A stretch of DNA of 5,330 nt from the NCBI GenBank assembly GCA_017395885.1, contig JAFQNM010000016.1:1-5330 (forward strand), written 5' to 3'. Position numbers and translations under genes: made by a program. Shown here in pieces: positions 5,190-5,330 of this stretch. The stretch's first letter is position 1, and each line of letters opens with the position of its first letter. Origin of the DNA: Clostridia bacterium (GTDB taxonomy: Bacteria > Bacillota > Clostridia > Oscillospirales > CAG-272). Below the pieces are notes generated by a model. It had not been told where the DNA came from. It was given only the letters and a program-made list of their open reading frames with translations, and searched no databases.

Positions 5190-5330
5190 AATGATGTTTG
5201 CCTTCGGCAAATGATGTCGTTTTACTAATGATGCCGCTGACGCTAATGATGTCGGCTTCGCCTAATGTTTTGTGGCAAACATCGCATCATTGCGAGTGAA
5301 ACGAGCAACATCATTATGCGGAGCATAACA
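5190..5330. repeat. AATGATG-punctuated palindromic repeat array, continuing past the window end
   Basis: AATGATG occurs at 5190, 5210, 5227 and 5245 (spacing 20, 17 and 18), with a partial AATG at 5264. The complement CATCATT then appears at 5285 and 5309. Spacers include small hairpins: TTTGCC-TTC-GGCAAA (5197-5211), GGC-TTC-GCC (5254-5262) and TTATGC-GGA-GCATAA (5314-5328). The motif-spacer-motif block 5210-5233 pairs with 5285-5315 (7+10+7 bp, one G-U, two small bulges). No open frame or RNA family is recognised. It begins right after the second terminator's T-run. Variable spacers of only about 10-13 bases exclude a CRISPR array. Confidence 0.75.

Noticed and set aside
5190..5330. CRISPR array
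   Set aside because: The repeat is only 7 bases, spacers are 10-13 bases and partly palindromic, copies invert midway, and no cas gene is present.

Overview
The window looks like chromosome of a low-to-mid GC Gram-positive bacterium, most likely a Clostridia member (Oscillospirales/Ruminococcaceae-like gut lineage). The reasons are strong AGGAGG/AAGGAG ribosome sites, sigma-A-type promoters, the gene types, and an intergenic style of short UUCG-like hairpins. The lineage is an inference from style and was not tested by a search.

Layout. Positions 39-67 hold a near-consensus promoter. It is followed by three closely packed plus-strand genes: a PLP-dependent class I/II aminotransferase (111-1304), a family I inorganic pyrophosphatase, ppa (1317-1862), and the ribosome-associated GTPase obgE (1912-3198). 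The gaps are 12 and 49 bases, and the second contains an 8-bp hairpin. A 220-base spacer follows, with a probable intrinsic terminator (3312-3344), then an RsmF-type rRNA cytosine-C5 methyltransferase (3419-4807). At 4870-4898 a very strong extended -10 promoter drives a single tRNA gene with anticodon CAU (4917-4993, CCA encoded), which runs straight into a long intrinsic terminator (4992-5029).

The last 300 bases hold no protein gene but are the most interesting part. The 3' end of the tRNA, through the CCA and the first A-run of its terminator, is repeated at 5127-5154 (28 identical bases) about 153 bases downstream. The second copy leads into a second, differently cored intrinsic terminator (5149-5188). 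Between the copies lies a segment of nested inverted repeats. After the second terminator begins an array of AATGATG motifs separated by short spacers. The array then turns into the opposite orientation (CATCATT), making a 24-bp long-range inverted repeat, and runs off the window end. This resembles a tRNA 3'-end attachment-site scar or a partial tRNA duplication next to a mosaic of palindromic intergenic repeats. No integrase or transposase gene is visible.

Functionally the genes fit a housekeeping neighbourhood. Pyrophosphatase removes PPi from biosynthesis and tRNA charging, ObgE acts in large-subunit assembly, the methyltransferase modifies rRNA, and the tRNA supports decoding. The aminotransferase is the metabolic outlier of the apparent operon. 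No novel multi-gene system is visible in the coding part.
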